A stretch of DNA of 64,000 bases from JBBDST01 sp040904765 (GCA_040904765.1 JBBDST010000050.1:1-64000), one strand, 5' to 3'. Shown: positions 8,851 to 18,303, counted from the first letter of the stretch. The notes: generated by a model not told the origin, from the letters alone. A program made the numbers and translations.

Positions 8851-8879
8851 AGTCTACCAGTGAACTAGCATCCTTGTCA
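8851..8879 (-). promoter_or_regulatory. Probable greA promoter
   Basis: On the minus strand TGACAA (8879-8874) and TAGACT (8856-8851) are separated by 17 bases. Transcription would start near 8844 and run into the leader terminator. The -35 box touches the start codon of the divergent isoprenyl synthase gene. Confidence 0.45.
8866..8871 (+). promoter_or_regulatory. -10 element for a probably leaderless isoprenyl synthase mRNA
   Basis: TAGCAT ends 7 bases before ATG 8879 and no Shine-Dalgarno sequence precedes that codon. This matches the TANNNT-to-start spacing of leaderless actinobacterial transcripts. Confidence 0.45.
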
Positions 8880-9640
8880 TGCGTGCTTTGGTGTATCGAC
8901 TGTATGAGTATCGGCTCGCCCGCGAAATTGCTGGCGGGCCGATGCCGCAGCATGTCGGCGTAATCTTGGATGGCAACCGCCGTTATGCCCGTGAACGGGG
9001 CATGCCAGATGCAACTGGTGGCCATCAGGCGGGTGCTGAACGGGTCGTTCCGTTCCTATCGTGGTGTGAACAGCAGCAGATCCCGTATGTCACGTTGTGG
9101 CTGCTGTCGACCGAAAATCTGAATCGTGACGATGCCGAACTTGGCCCGCTGCTACGCATCATTGAAGAAACCGTGTCGCGCATCGCCTCAGCCGGACGTC
9201 CCTGGCGTGTCACTGCCGTAGGCGCACTGGACATGCTGCCGGCAGACACCCGTGCCTGCCTTACCAAAGCCGAACAGGACAGTCGCAACCATCACGGCAT
9301 GCGGGTACAGGTTGCTGTGGGCTATGGCGGACGTGAAGAAATCACTACCGCCCTGCGGCGTCTACTTGCGGCACGCGCCGCTGAAGGCATCACCCTTGAC
9401 GAGCTGGCTAAAACGCTAGATACGCATGACATCGGCGCGCACCTGTACACGACCGGGTTACCAGACCCTGATCTGATCATCCGCACCTCAGGAGAGGTGC
9501 GGCTCAGCGGCTTTTTGCTGTGGCAGTCGGCCTACAGCGAATACTATTTTTGTGACACCTACTGGCCCGAATTTCGCCGCATCGATTTTTTGCGGGCGTT
9601 ACGTGAATACCAGCGGCGCTCACGCCGCTTTGGACGCTAA
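8879..9640 (+). CDS. Short-chain Z-isoprenyl diphosphate synthase (UppS family, Rv1086-like)
   Basis: Product of 253 residues with the cis-prenyltransferase signature HVGVILDGNRRYARERG (catalytic Asp), LSTENL, and the C-terminal PDPDLIIRTSGEVRLSGFLL followed by WQSAYSEYYF. The N-terminal LVYRLYEYRL and overall pattern are closest, from memory, to mycobacterial Rv1086, which makes omega,E,Z-farnesyl diphosphate as primer for decaprenyl phosphate. A general undecaprenyl-type synthase is the alternative. The start lacks a Shine-Dalgarno site and is probably leaderless. It converges on the DUF302 gene with a 4-base stop overlap (CTAA). Confidence 0.9.
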   Translation: MRALVYRLYEYRLAREIAGGPMPQHVGVILDGNRRYARERGMPDATGGHQAGAERVVPFLSWCEQQQIPYVTLWLLSTENLNRDDAELGPLLRIIEETVSRIASAGRPWRVTAVGALDMLPADTRACLTKAEQDSRNHHGMRVQVAVGYGGREEITTALRRLLAARAAEGITLDELAKTLDTHDIGAHLYTTGLPDPDLIIRTSGEVRLSGFLLWQSAYSEYYFCDTYWPEFRRIDFLRALREYQRRSRRFGR

Positions 9641-10029
9641 CTGTCAAGCCGTGCCATCGCACGCGCCAGTTTCTCGCGTGCGTTCGCCGCAACTTCGCTG
9701 AGTGCATCACCAAACAGGGTCACCATTGCGCTTGGGTCGGCGGCCAACACTTCGGTGCCACCGTCGCCGGTATCCCGCAACAGCACATTGCACGGCAGCA
9801 TCAGGCCAACTTCACGGTCAATGCCGATGGCTTTATGAGCAAGAGACGGGTTGCAGGCACCAAGGATCTTGTACGGCCCGACTTCTTCGCCCAGTTTCGT
9901 TCGCAAAGTCGCCTCAACATCAATCTCGGTCAACACCCCAAAACCTTCTTCTTTGAGGGCGTCACGAACTTTCGCTTCCGCATCACTCAACGACATCGCC
10001 AAGGTCACCACAATCGCATTGTCACTCAT
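9637..10029 (-). CDS. DUF302 domain protein
   Basis: Product of 130 residues covering a whole DUF302 domain: MSLSDAEAKVRDALKEEGFG, DVEATLRTKLG, GPYKILGACNPSLAHKAI and GLMLPCNVLLRD. The conserved single cysteine positions (GACNP, LPCNV) are intact. Members are small soluble alpha/beta proteins, often annotated as thioredoxin-reductase-linked or stress proteins, with no firmly established reaction. It is soluble and stands alone between converging or divided transcription units. Confidence 0.85.
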   Translation of the reverse strand: MSDNAIVVTLAMSLSDAEAKVRDALKEEGFGVLTEIDVEATLRTKLGEEVGPYKILGACNPSLAHKAIGIDREVGLMLPCNVLLRDTGDGGTEVLAADPSAMVTLFGDALSEVAANAREKLARAMARLDS

Positions 10030-10097
10030 TGCTCATCCTTTTACCCACACCACAAAGTGCCGGTAATGAAAAGCGTACGGTCACGACTGGCTGCCGG

Positions 10098-10922
10098 CTA
10101 GTTCAAACGGGCACGGGCAGCAATCACCTGTTGACGCACCTGCGTGTTGATGCGTGCTGACGGGTTTCCGCGCGTAAGGAAACGCTCGTAGGCGTCGGCT
10201 GCCTGATCAAACTGGCCGCAGGCAACCAGCAGATCGCCATGCAGTTTGTGATCTTGCGGGCTGGCATTTGCCAGCGCCAATTTCACTTCAACTGTGCACA
10301 ACGCCTCAAAAGGCTGATGGGCAAGCGTGAACGCACGAGTCAAATTGTGCAGGATCCGTCGGGTCACGTCAGCACTTGAACGGGGCCGCAACAGTGCCCG
10401 ATGAAAGTTCGCATTCGCACCACCACGCTCACGGACCCGCCGGCGAATCCCGTCTTCATTAAGTTCTTCTCCGCCAAAAAACATGTCGATCACTAGGGGC
10501 GGGCCGTTGACAGCCGAAACGCCAGCAACAACATGGCCAGGCAGATGAATCGCATAGGCGGGCACGCCAAGACGGCGAGCCACCGCGACATACACGATCG
10601 TCAGCAGAATCGGTAAACCATCACGCGTATCCAGCACCGACGTCAACCATGCGGCGTCTGGTTGTGTGTGGCCTGCAGGGTTTTTGCCGGAAAAATCGTG
10701 CGAGGTGGTGAGAATGGCGGCGATGGCACACGCTTTTTCCTCAAGCGTGTCAACCGCAAGTTCCGTTTTGACTTGATCACTCAACGCATCCACACGAAGC
10801 AACGCAACATCAGGATCCACGGCCGGATTAAAGGTGGCCTCGACAAGCAGGGCAGCTTCAGCCAGATCGGCATCTCCGCGCCGCGTGAGCGAGATTAAAC
10901 GATCAACAGGAGGTGTCAGCAT
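10098..10922 (-). CDS. SirB1/transglutaminase-like (Transglut_core2) protein with TPR-like tail
   Basis: About 274 residues. The core PILLTIVYVAVARRLGVPAY, AIHLPGHVVAGV and VIDMFFGGEELN matches the SirB1 family, a transglutaminase-fold domain, and the C-terminal part (KLHGDLLVACGQFDQAADAYERFL) looks like a tetratricopeptide helix pair. In this family the usual transglutaminase catalytic triad is often degenerate, and function is unknown. ATG 10922 is used; there is no clear ribosome-binding site and an open frame continues to 10985, so the start is uncertain. It is divergent from the lipid operon at 11179. Confidence 0.75.
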   Translation of the reverse strand: MLTPPVDRLISLTRRGDADLAEAALLVEATFNPAVDPDVALLRVDALSDQVKTELAVDTLEEKACAIAAILTTSHDFSGKNPAGHTQPDAAWLTSVLDTRDGLPILLTIVYVAVARRLGVPAYAIHLPGHVVAGVSAVNGPPLVIDMFFGGEELNEDGIRRRVRERGGANANFHRALLRPRSSADVTRRILHNLTRAFTLAHQPFEALCTVEVKLALANASPQDHKLHGDLLVACGQFDQAADAYERFLTRGNPSARINTQVRQQVIAARARLN

Positions 10923-11167
10923 GCAACGAACGCTACCGCGAACGAAAACACTCCGGCGATCTTTTGTCCCGCATGGCCACAACACGCAGCGACAACCGTC
11001 ACAACACCACCTAAGGCAGCGCCTTTAAGCACCCGCACACACGTGACCGGCGGCCACGATCAACACCGATACTGGCTGTTGACGATCCGGTTCGCAACCC
11101 TGCGCGATCACGCCGTACAGACAGACAACCGGGTCCTCAGCCGCACAGGCCCAGTCACGCAAAACGC

Positions 11168-11173
11168 TACCCT
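11168..11173 (+). promoter_or_regulatory. -10 element TACCCT for a probably leaderless operon
   Basis: TACCCT is followed after 5 bases by the GTG start of the FAD oxidoreductase gene (11179), with no Shine-Dalgarno site between. The same hexamer recurs before ispH, folP, 37398, htrA and copA. Confidence 0.4.
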
Positions 11174-11178
11174 CAACG

Positions 11179-12468
11179 GTGGATGACACCAGATGGGATA
11201 CGGCCACAGTGAAGCGTCTTGCGGTTGTAGGCAGCGGAATTAGTGGGATGGTGAGCGCATGGCTCCTCAGCCAACACCACAGAGTGCACCTCTTCGAAAA
11301 GCAGGCACGTGTGGGCGGGCACACCAACACGGTGACGGTCACCCGCAACGACGGCTCAACGCTTGGCATTGACACCGGCTTTATCACTTACAACGAACCG
11401 ACCTACCCCAATTTCACCCGGCTCCTTGCACACTTGAACGTGCCAACCCAAGCATCTGACATGTCATGGTCACTGACCTGCCGCAAGTGCGACATCAGCT
11501 ACGCGGGCAACGCCCGCGGTGCCATCCCAAATATCGCAGCCTTGCGCCCACGGCATGTAAAGATGCTCACCGAAATCGTCCGGTTCAACCGGCTCGCCCA
11601 CCAACTGCTTGACGCCGGCATCGATCCGCACCTGACCCTTGACACGTTTCTCATCCAAGAGCGTTTCTCGCGGACGTTCGGTGAGCACTACCTGCTGCCG
11701 ATGGCTGCCGCCATCTGGTCGACCGGAACCGGCAGCGTCGGATCGTTTCCGTTAGACACCTTTTTAACGTTTTTTCAAAACCACGGCCTGCTGGGGGTAA
11801 GCACCCACCATCCGTGGCGCAGCATCAGCGGCGGATCCAACAGCTACATCACACCGCTGACCGGCGCTTACGCAAACAACATTCACCGCGACGTCACGAT
11901 CACCGCCATCAGCCGTAACCACGACCACGTCACGCTCGCATTCAACGACGGCAGCACCCAAATATTTGATGCCGTGGTGCTTGCCACCCACGCTGACGAA
12001 GCACTGGCGCTCTTGGCAGACCCAAGCCCGAGCGAACAAGCCCTACTTGGTGCCTGGCAGTACAGCACCAACATGGCCGTGCTTCACACCGACTCGACGC
12101 TACTGCCACGCCAGCGGCGTGCCTGGGCCAGCTGGAACTACGCGCGCGACACGTGCGCACGACCAGACGCTGAGGCGACGTTGAGCTATCACATGAACCG
12201 GCTGCAGCAACTCGACGAGCCACAAGACTACATCGTTACGTTAAACCCGCATGTGGCTCCCGAGCCGTCAACGGTGCTCACCACACTCACCTACACCCAT
12301 CCGACCTACGCCCGCCAGGCGATCGACACCCAGCCGGCCTTAACCGCGCTCAACGGCACCAACCACACCGCTTACGCCGGCGCATACCTGCGTTACGGCT
12401 TTCATGAAGACGGCGTCGTGTCCGCCATCAATGCCTGCGATGCACTGGGTGTGCCATGGCCACTCTGA
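11179..12468 (+). CDS. FAD-dependent amine-oxidase-like oxidoreductase (COG2907)
   Basis: Product of 429 residues with an N-terminal dinucleotide-binding motif VVGSGISGMVSAWLLSQHH and the following FEKQARVGGHTNTV, typical of FAD amine oxidase/desaturase-like flavoproteins. It is the first gene of a three-gene operon with DUF1365 and a cyclopropane-fatty-acid-synthase-like methyltransferase, a widespread combination tied to modification of membrane unsaturated fatty acids. In Rhodobacter a related set has been linked to furan fatty acids; whether that chemistry applies here is inference. GTG 11179 fits a leaderless start; GTG 11209 is the alternative. It overlaps the next gene by 13 bases. Confidence 0.85.
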   Translation: MDDTRWDTATVKRLAVVGSGISGMVSAWLLSQHHRVHLFEKQARVGGHTNTVTVTRNDGSTLGIDTGFITYNEPTYPNFTRLLAHLNVPTQASDMSWSLTCRKCDISYAGNARGAIPNIAALRPRHVKMLTEIVRFNRLAHQLLDAGIDPHLTLDTFLIQERFSRTFGEHYLLPMAAAIWSTGTGSVGSFPLDTFLTFFQNHGLLGVSTHHPWRSISGGSNSYITPLTGAYANNIHRDVTITAISRNHDHVTLAFNDGSTQIFDAVVLATHADEALALLADPSPSEQALLGAWQYSTNMAVLHTDSTLLPRQRRAWASWNYARDTCARPDAEATLSYHMNRLQQLDEPQDYIVTLNPHVAPEPSTVLTTLTYTHPTYARQAIDTQPALTALNGTNHTAYAGAYLRYGFHEDGVVSAINACDALGVPWPL

Positions 12469-13238
12469 CCCCGCGCGGCACGCATGCGCTCCTCATCGGG
12501 CGCACCCGCCACCGGCGGCACCGGCCCAAAAACCGCACGTTTTCGCTTCGAACTTTCTCGGCGCTTGTCAATATCGACCACATCGACACGCTCGATTCAA
12601 CGGTGCGCGGCTTTTCGTTTGACCGGTTCAACTTCACCGGATTTTCCAACCGCGACCATCTGTCAGGCAGCAACGTCCCGTTACGTCAAAAACTGGGAAG
12701 TTTGCTGCATGCCCATGACATCACGTTGCCAGACGGGCCAGTGTTTCTGCTCGCCAACCTGCGCAACTTTGGTTACGTGTTTGATCCGGTGAGCTGGTGG
12801 TTTTGTTACCACCCAGACGACACACTGGCATTTATCGTTGCTGAAGTCCACAACACGTTTGGTGAACAGCACATCTATCTGCTCGACACGTTCGATGCGA
12901 CCATCAACGGCCAGTTGCGTGCCACCACCCCAAAAGTGTTTCACGTCTCACCGTTTCTGCCGGTAAGCCCACTCAACTACACGTTCACATTTCGGATCAC
13001 CCCACAAGATCTTGCGGCACATATCGACGTTGACGACGAAGTGGGACGCCTGTTTGACGCCACCCAATACGGCACGCTCATTCCGTTCACAACTCGCACC
13101 CTGTGGCATACTTTGAGCACCCATCCGCTGATGACGTTTCGGACCATTGCGCGGATTCACCGCGAAGCACTTGCGCTGTTTGCCCGACGTGTGCCGTTTC
13201 ATCGCAAACCGGACCTACCTGCCAAGGACCTCACGTGA
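12456..13238 (+). CDS. DUF1365 family protein
   Basis: Product of 260 residues. The N-terminus carries the family pattern GRTRHRRHRPKNRTFSLR, then FSALVNIDHID, and the centre FGYVFDPVSWWFCYHPDDTL followed by AEVHNTFGEQHIYLL. DUF1365 proteins nearly always sit between a COG2907 flavoprotein and a CFA-synthase-like methyltransferase, as here, and presumably act with them on membrane lipids; their reaction is not established. Translation is coupled at both ends, overlapping the upstream gene by 13 bases and the downstream gene as GTGA. Confidence 0.9.
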   Translation: MATLTPRGTHALLIGRTRHRRHRPKNRTFSLRTFSALVNIDHIDTLDSTVRGFSFDRFNFTGFSNRDHLSGSNVPLRQKLGSLLHAHDITLPDGPVFLLANLRNFGYVFDPVSWWFCYHPDDTLAFIVAEVHNTFGEQHIYLLDTFDATINGQLRATTPKVFHVSPFLPVSPLNYTFTFRITPQDLAAHIDVDDEVGRLFDATQYGTLIPFTTRTLWHTLSTHPLMTFRTIARIHREALALFARRVPFHRKPDLPAKDLT

Positions 13239-14461
13239 CACCGCCGACCAAAATGCGCCCACCGCGCGCTTACCGGTTGATCTATGACCTGTTCACACGG
13301 ATCGAAAGCGGCACGGTGGACTTGACCCGACCTGACGGGCTGACCGTCACTTTTGGTCCCACAGACGCACCAACTGACCGCAGGGCTCAAGTGACCGTCA
13401 CGGACTGGGCATTTTTCCGCAACGTCTTGCATGGTGGTGCGACCGGACTTGCGTTGGCTTACGTGCGTGGACAGTGGCGCAGCGATGATCTGGTGGCGTT
13501 CTTGCGGATCATGGCTGCCGATCGGCGCCACATGCGCCGCCTCACCGTGGTAGGTCTTAGCCGCATCATGGCCGATCGGATGGTGCACACGCTGCGTACG
13601 AACCGCAAACGTCAAGCACCCGTGAACATTGCCGCTCACTACGACCTATCAAACGCGTTCTACGCCACGTTTCTTGACGACACCATGACCTACTCGTCAG
13701 CCGTGTTTAGTCTCAACGCAAACGACCTCAAAGCCGCACAGATCGCCAAATATGAACGGTTATGCCAACTTGCCGAGATTAAACCAGGCATGCGCGTGCT
13801 GGAAGTGGGCTGCGGCTGGGGCGGGTTTGCGATCTATGCGGCAACCACCTACGGCGTACATGTCACTGGCATCACCTTGTCAAACGAACAAGCCCGCTAC
13901 GCCCGCGAACAAGTCAAAGCAGCGGGACTTGACGCGCAGATCACCATCGAAGTGATCGACTATCGCGACGTGTCTGGCCTGTATGACCGGATCGTGTCCA
14001 TCGAAATGCTTGAAGCCGTCGGACACCGCTACCTCGGCCAGTATTTCGCAACGCTTGACGCACGGCTAGCCGCCGGCGGCTCAATCGCCCTGCAGGTCAT
14101 CACCATCCCCGAACAGCGCTACCGCGTCTATCGGCTTCGGCCTGACTTTATCCAACGCTACATCTTTCCTGGTGGCCATCTGCCATCCCTTGAAGTTCTG
14201 ACCAAAGCCATGCGCAGCCACAGCCACCTGGTGGTCAACAGTGTCACCAACATTGCAACCGACTACGCCGCCACTTTGCGTCAGTGGCGTGAACGATTCA
14301 ACGCTGCCCGAGACGAGCTTGGTGCTTTAGGCTTTGACGAACGGTTCCAACGACAGTGGGAGTTTTACCTTGCCTACTGCGAAGCCGGTTTCACCGACCG
14401 GCTGATCGGCAACCTGCAACTGCAGATTATGCGTCCCGGCTACGTCACCCAAACGGGGTAA
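13235..14461 (+). CDS. Cyclopropane-fatty-acid-synthase-like SAM methyltransferase
   Basis: Product of 408 residues. The SAM-binding motif [20 protein letters not shown], the segment [22 protein letters not shown] split over residues 130-155, the catalytic-region [17 protein letters not shown] and [14 protein letters not shown] are all diagnostic of the CFA synthase family, which adds a methyl or methylene group across a phospholipid double bond. GTG 13235 overlaps the DUF1365 stop as GTGA and follows AAGGA (13224-13228). The open frame extends upstream to 13103 but that stretch lies inside DUF1365. The operon suggests the product is modified further by the flavoprotein. Confidence 0.93.
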   Translation: MTPPTKMRPPRAYRLIYDLFTRIESGTVDLTRPDGLTVTFGPTDAPTDRRAQVTVTDWAFFRNVLHGGATGLALAYVRGQWRSDDLVAFLRIMAADRRHMRRLTVVGLSRIMADRMVHTLRTNRKRQAPVNIAAHYDLSNAFYATFLDDTMTYSSAVFSLNANDLKAAQIAKYERLCQLAEIKPGMRVLEVGCGWGGFAIYAATTYGVHVTGITLSNEQARYAREQVKAAGLDAQITIEVIDYRDVSGLYDRIVSIEMLEAVGHRYLGQYFATLDARLAAGGSIALQVITIPEQRYRVYRLRPDFIQRYIFPGGHLPSLEVLTKAMRSHSHLVVNSVTNIATDYAATLRQWRERFNAARDELGALGFDERFQRQWEFYLAYCEAGFTDRLIGNLQLQIMRPGYVTQTG

Positions 14462-14492
14462 CCGGCCTCCGGTCCAACAGAAAGCACCCAGC

Positions 14493-15491
14493 ATGAGTAT
14501 CGAGATGCCCGACCGCAACCTCGCCATCGAATTTGTGCGGGTCACCGAAGCTGCCGCAATGGCTGCAGCCCGCTGGCAGGGACGCGGCGACAAAGAAGGC
14601 GGCGACGGTGCAGCCGTCGATGCGATGCGCACCATGCTCGACACGGTCGAAATTGCCGGCCACGTCGTCATTGGCGAAGGCGAAAAAGACGAAGCACCGA
14701 TGCTGTTCAACGGCGAAGACGTCGGTACCGGCAACGGCCCCAGTGTCGACATTGCGGTCGACCCGGTCGAAGGCACCCGGCTTTTAGCCGAAGGCCGCTC
14801 TGGTTCATTGGCAGTGATCGCCGGCGCACCCCGGGGCACCATGTTCGACCCGGGCCCGTGCGTCTACATGGAAAAAATTGTGGTCGGGCCCCAAGCCAAA
14901 GGTGTCATCGACCTTGATCGAGACATTGCCGGCAACATGGCCGCACTGGCTAAAGCACTGCAACGTCCAGTTGGTGAACTCACCGTCGTGATGCTTGACC
15001 GTGAGCGGCACGAAGACATGAAACGCCAGTTCCGTCAAGTGGGATGCCGACTGCAACTCATCACCGACGGAGATGTTGCTGCCGGACTGTTAGCCGCCTG
15101 GGAACAACGTCCACAGGTCGACATGCTGTATGGCATCGGTGGTACCCCTGAAGGCGTCATCACCGCAGCCGCCGTCAAAGCACTTGGCGGCGAGATGCTT
15201 GGCCGTCTGTGGCCACGCAACGACGACGAACGCAACCGTGCCCGTGAGGCAGGCTATGACGTGACGCAAGTGTTAAACGTCGATGACCTAGTGAGCGCCG
15301 ACGACTGTTTCGTTGCGATCACCGGTATCACCGGGGGACAGCTGCTTGACGGAGTGACCTTCGATGCGGCTGGTGCCACCACCGAATCACTCGTGATGCG
15401 CTCCAAATCAGGCACGATCCGTACGATCCGTGCGCGCCACCAGTTTGCGAAACTGCGCCAGTATGCCGCCATTCCATTTGGGGACGCGTGA
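14493..15491 (+). CDS. glpX: Class II fructose-1,6-bisphosphatase
   Basis: Product of 332 residues, the normal GlpX length. It shows the Mg-binding acidic motifs [23 protein letters not shown] and the later [14 protein letters not shown]. It hydrolyses fructose-1,6-bisphosphate in gluconeogenesis; in many Actinobacteria GlpX is the only such enzyme. AGAAAG precedes ATG 14493. It overlaps nth as GTGA. Proximity of glpX and fumC is also seen in mycobacteria. Confidence 0.96.
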   Translation: MSIEMPDRNLAIEFVRVTEAAAMAAARWQGRGDKEGGDGAAVDAMRTMLDTVEIAGHVVIGEGEKDEAPMLFNGEDVGTGNGPSVDIAVDPVEGTRLLAEGRSGSLAVIAGAPRGTMFDPGPCVYMEKIVVGPQAKGVIDLDRDIAGNMAALAKALQRPVGELTVVMLDRERHEDMKRQFRQVGCRLQLITDGDVAAGLLAAWEQRPQVDMLYGIGGTPEGVITAAAVKALGGEMLGRLWPRNDDERNRAREAGYDVTQVLNVDDLVSADDCFVAITGITGGQLLDGVTFDAAGATTESLVMRSKSGTIRTIRARHQFAKLRQYAAIPFGDA

Positions 15492-16129
15492 GCCGGCCCG
15501 AACAACTCCTTGACACCCTCGCCGCGTCCCTACCCGACGCGACGATCGCACTGCGTTTCACCTCAACCTGGGAACTGCTTGCCGCAACGATGCTGTCAGC
15601 CCAGTCAACCGACGTGAAAGTAAATGAAGTCACAGCAGTCTTGTTTGTCCGCTATCCCAACGTGCGAGCCATCGCAGAAGCAACCCAAGAAGAAATAGAG
15701 ACCGTGATCGGCTCGCTTGGACTGTTTCGCCAGAAAGCCAAACATTTGCGGGCAACCGCAGCGCTCATTTTGACCCAGCATGACGGCACAGTGCCTTCAA
15801 CCATGGAGGAACTGTTGGCGTTTCCCGGTGTGGCCCGCAAAACCGCCAACGTGGTGCTGTCAAACGGGTTTGGCATCAACGAAGGCGTAGTGGTCGACAC
15901 CCACGTGAAACGTATTGCCACCCGCCTTGGACTCACGGCCGCAACCGACGTCAACCGCATCGAACAAGACCTGATGCGCCAGTATCCAAAAGAGCGTTGG
16001 CTACAGATCTCAGACGTGTTCATCCATCATGGCCGTCGCGTGTGCGATGCGCGTAGGCCACGTTGCGAACTGTGTGTGGTCGCAAGCGACTGTCCGTCGT
16101 CAGCGGCGCCGACGCACAAACTGGGCTAA
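15488..16129 (+). CDS. nth: Endonuclease III
   Basis: Product of 213 residues. The helix-hairpin-helix with catalytic lysine reads FPGVARKTANVVLSNGFG, the catalytic aspartate lies in VVDTHVKRIATRLGL, and the C-terminal iron-sulfur ligands follow the C-X6-C-X2-C-X5-C spacing in CDARRPRCELCVVASDC. It removes oxidised pyrimidines in base-excision repair. GTG 15488 overlaps the glpX stop as GTGA, so it is expressed with glpX. Its last 30 bases overlap the end of the convergent gene 16100-16786. Confidence 0.96.
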   Translation: MSRPEQLLDTLAASLPDATIALRFTSTWELLAATMLSAQSTDVKVNEVTAVLFVRYPNVRAIAEATQEEIETVIGSLGLFRQKAKHLRATAALILTQHDGTVPSTMEELLAFPGVARKTANVVLSNGFGINEGVVVDTHVKRIATRLGLTAATDVNRIEQDLMRQYPKERWLQISDVFIHHGRRVCDARRPRCELCVVASDCPSSAAPTHKLG

Positions 16130-16786
16130 CCCAAGGGCCGCGAGGGCACCGGCCAACAGCACCGCAGCAACCACCAGTTGCAACGTGTGAAGCGGCTCAT
16201 CGACCGTGAAACCTTCAGCTAACACGCTCACACTGTCAGCGCGAAGAGTAAGCCCACCGCCGTCATTTGGATCGGCACGCAAAAACGTCCCAACGATTTT
16301 AACCACGTCACCTCTAATGGCATGTCGTCCGACCGTCTCGATGATCTCATGGGTGCCGTCAGGAAACCACACCGCCACCCCAGAGTTAAACCCCACATGC
16401 GCGCTATGGCCCACCAGCGGACCGTAGATCAGCGCATACGGATCGTCGTTCACATGCGCCCACACGCCACCGCGGCGCATGATGAGCTCGCCAACTACCT
16501 CGCCAGTGAACGTCACCGTTTTTTGGTCGAACGCCCGCGGACAGTTCAGCAGCTGAGATGACGTCACCCGACCAGACTCCGGAAACTGGTTGCCGATCGC
16601 AGTCGCAACCGCAGAATCATTTTCACCCATACAGCGAGGTACATCCGCAAGGGCCGGTGGCGGCACATCAACCACCACATCAAGGTCAAGTTCGGGCGCG
16701 ACACGATCAAGCCAGTACGCACCAGCGGTGATAGCCACCAAAATCGCAAGTGGGAGACTCAACAGTCGCAGCATCGACACGTTCAT
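16100..16786 (-). CDS. Membrane-anchored OB-like protein, last gene of the trk operon
   Basis: Product of 228 residues with an N-terminal hydrophobic segment (LRLLSLPLAILVAITAGAYWL) and a C-terminal one (LQLVVAAVLLAGALAALGLA) before RRRR. The region between has repeated strands such as KTVTFTGEVVGELIMRRGGV and GDVVKIVGTFLRADPNDGG, which look like an OB-fold resembling tRNA_anti/CcmE-type barrels; this is inference. Its ATG overlaps the trkH stop as ATGA, so it is co-translated with potassium uptake genes, but no function is recognised. Topology puts the barrel outside the membrane. Confidence 0.65.
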   Translation of the reverse strand: MNVSMLRLLSLPLAILVAITAGAYWLDRVAPELDLDVVVDVPPPALADVPRCMGENDSAVATAIGNQFPESGRVTSSQLLNCPRAFDQKTVTFTGEVVGELIMRRGGVWAHVNDDPYALIYGPLVGHSAHVGFNSGVAVWFPDGTHEIIETVGRHAIRGDVVKIVGTFLRADPNDGGGLTLRADSVSVLAEGFTVDEPLHTLQLVVAAVLLAGALAALGLAQFVRRRR

Positions 16787-18303
16787 GCGTTGGTCCGTCC
16801 GCGCGCAATCGCAAACAGATAACCAACGAGGGCGAACACCGCCACGTATTCGAGCCGACCAAGCCACATCATCACCGTGTACACCGCCATCAGCCCCTGA
16901 GGCATCAGCGGATCAACCACACCGATCGACACGCCGATATTCGACCCGACCGACACCGCCTCAAACAGCGCTTCCGTCAGCGCATACTCGCCATACAGCA
17001 ACGCAGTCACCGTGCCGATGAGGTAGGTGACGATAAACAGCAACAGCACGGTCATCGCCGAACGTGCGGTCGCATCACGCAACACCTGGCGGCGTCCCGT
17101 CGAATACGTCGTGACCGTGATTGCCGACTCGGGCAGCAGAATCCGGCGAATATCGTGGGTTAATGCCTTAAACGCGAGCCCAACACGGATTGCTTTGATG
17201 CCACCTGCCGTTGAAGACGCCATCCCGCCGATCGCCATCGCACCCACCAGTGCTGCCGGCGCAAGCACCCCCCAGTCGGTGAGATACGTCACTCCGGCGT
17301 TCACTTGATGGCCCGTAGATGACATGGCAGAAATCAGGGTAAAAAAGCCTTTTCGAAACACGGCAGTAGCCGAGTCGTAGGTGCCGGCAAGGACTAGACC
17401 GGTCGCTAACGTCGCAAAAAACAGGGTGCTCGTCACCGCTAACGTGCGTGTCTCTAAATGGCGCAGCAGATTTTTTGGATCACCCCGCCACAACGCAAAA
17501 TGCAGCCCGAACGACAACGTCCCGGCAATCATCAACACCATCACGACCAGTTCCACGCTAAACGAGTGGTAGTACGCCATGGATGCTTGCATGGGGGAGA
17601 ACCCGCCGGTATCAAACGACGCAAAAAACAGGTTGATGGCGTGATACAGCGCCCGTGACGGCGTGAATCCGGCAAAGGTCAACGCCCCAAACAACGCGAG
17701 CGTGCCAACTACCAGGAACGTGCCGGCGACGGCAAAAATGAACCGCGCGGTACGAATAAAGTTTGGCAAGATCCGTTCGTCACGCGCTTCAGCCGCATAC
17801 AGCGTGCCGGCTTGCGCACCGCCCGAAACAAACAACGACAACACGACGATGACGATTCCTTGCCCGCCAGCAAACTGCAGCAGATGCCGGTAGAAATCTT
17901 CTGACAGGGGAGTGTGGTCAAGATCGTGAATTACGGACATGCCGGTAGTGGTGAGTGCCGACATGGCCTCAAAAATCGCGGCCAGCGGCGTTTCAAAACG
18001 CCCCGAGAGCATAAATGGTACGGCAGCAAATATGGCACCGACCAGCCAGGCGACCGCAACGATTACCATGCCATGCGCCCAGGTAAGTGAGCGCTTCGTC
18101 GCCAACAGGGCTTCGCTCAGCCCGGCCACAATCAGACACAAACTGGAGCCGATGATAAAGGCCGTGGCTGCATTCCATTCGCGCGCGCTCAACGCAACGA
18201 TTGCCGGGATAAGAATGACCAGCCCCAAACCAAACAGGACTTTGCCCAGGTAATAACCGATGAGTTTCAAATCATCGGGACCAGGCCGAAGGACCATCCT
18301 CAT
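16783..18303 (-). CDS. trkH: Trk/Ktr-type potassium uptake channel subunit
   Basis: Product of 506 residues with about ten membrane segments and four M1-P-M2 pore repeats whose selectivity loops are recognisable: LTTTGMS, SFDTGGFS, MSSTGHQ and SVGSNIGVS. It is the membrane translocation subunit that works with NAD-binding TrkA proteins. ATG 18303 overlaps the stop of the 45-residue peptide gene as ATGA; an in-frame GTG at 18315 is an alternative. Two trkA genes lie upstream in the same operon and an OB-like membrane protein downstream. Confidence 0.93.
   Translation of the reverse strand: MRMVLRPGPDDLKLIGYYLGKVLFGLGLVILIPAIVALSAREWNAATAFIIGSSLCLIVAGLSEALLATKRSLTWAHGMVIVAVAWLVGAIFAAVPFMLSGRFETPLAAIFEAMSALTTTGMSVIHDLDHTPLSEDFYRHLLQFAGGQGIVIVVLSLFVSGGAQAGTLYAAEARDERILPNFIRTARFIFAVAGTFLVVGTLALFGALTFAGFTPSRALYHAINLFFASFDTGGFSPMQASMAYYHSFSVELVVMVLMIAGTLSFGLHFALWRGDPKNLLRHLETRTLAVTSTLFFATLATGLVLAGTYDSATAVFRKGFFTLISAMSSTGHQVNAGVTYLTDWGVLAPAALVGAMAIGGMASSTAGGIKAIRVGLAFKALTHDIRRILLPESAITVTTYSTGRRQVLRDATARSAMTVLLLFIVTYLIGTVTALLYGEYALTEALFEAVSVGSNIGVSIGVVDPLMPQGLMAVYTVMMWLGRLEYVAVFALVGYLFAIARGRTNA

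Noticed and set aside
11025..11189. Possible 54-residue minus-strand gene (GTG 11189) with five cysteines between the SirB1-like and FAD genes
   Set aside because: Third-position composition is acceptable, but there is no ribosome-binding site, no homology I can name, and the start lies within the first codons of the divergent FAD gene.
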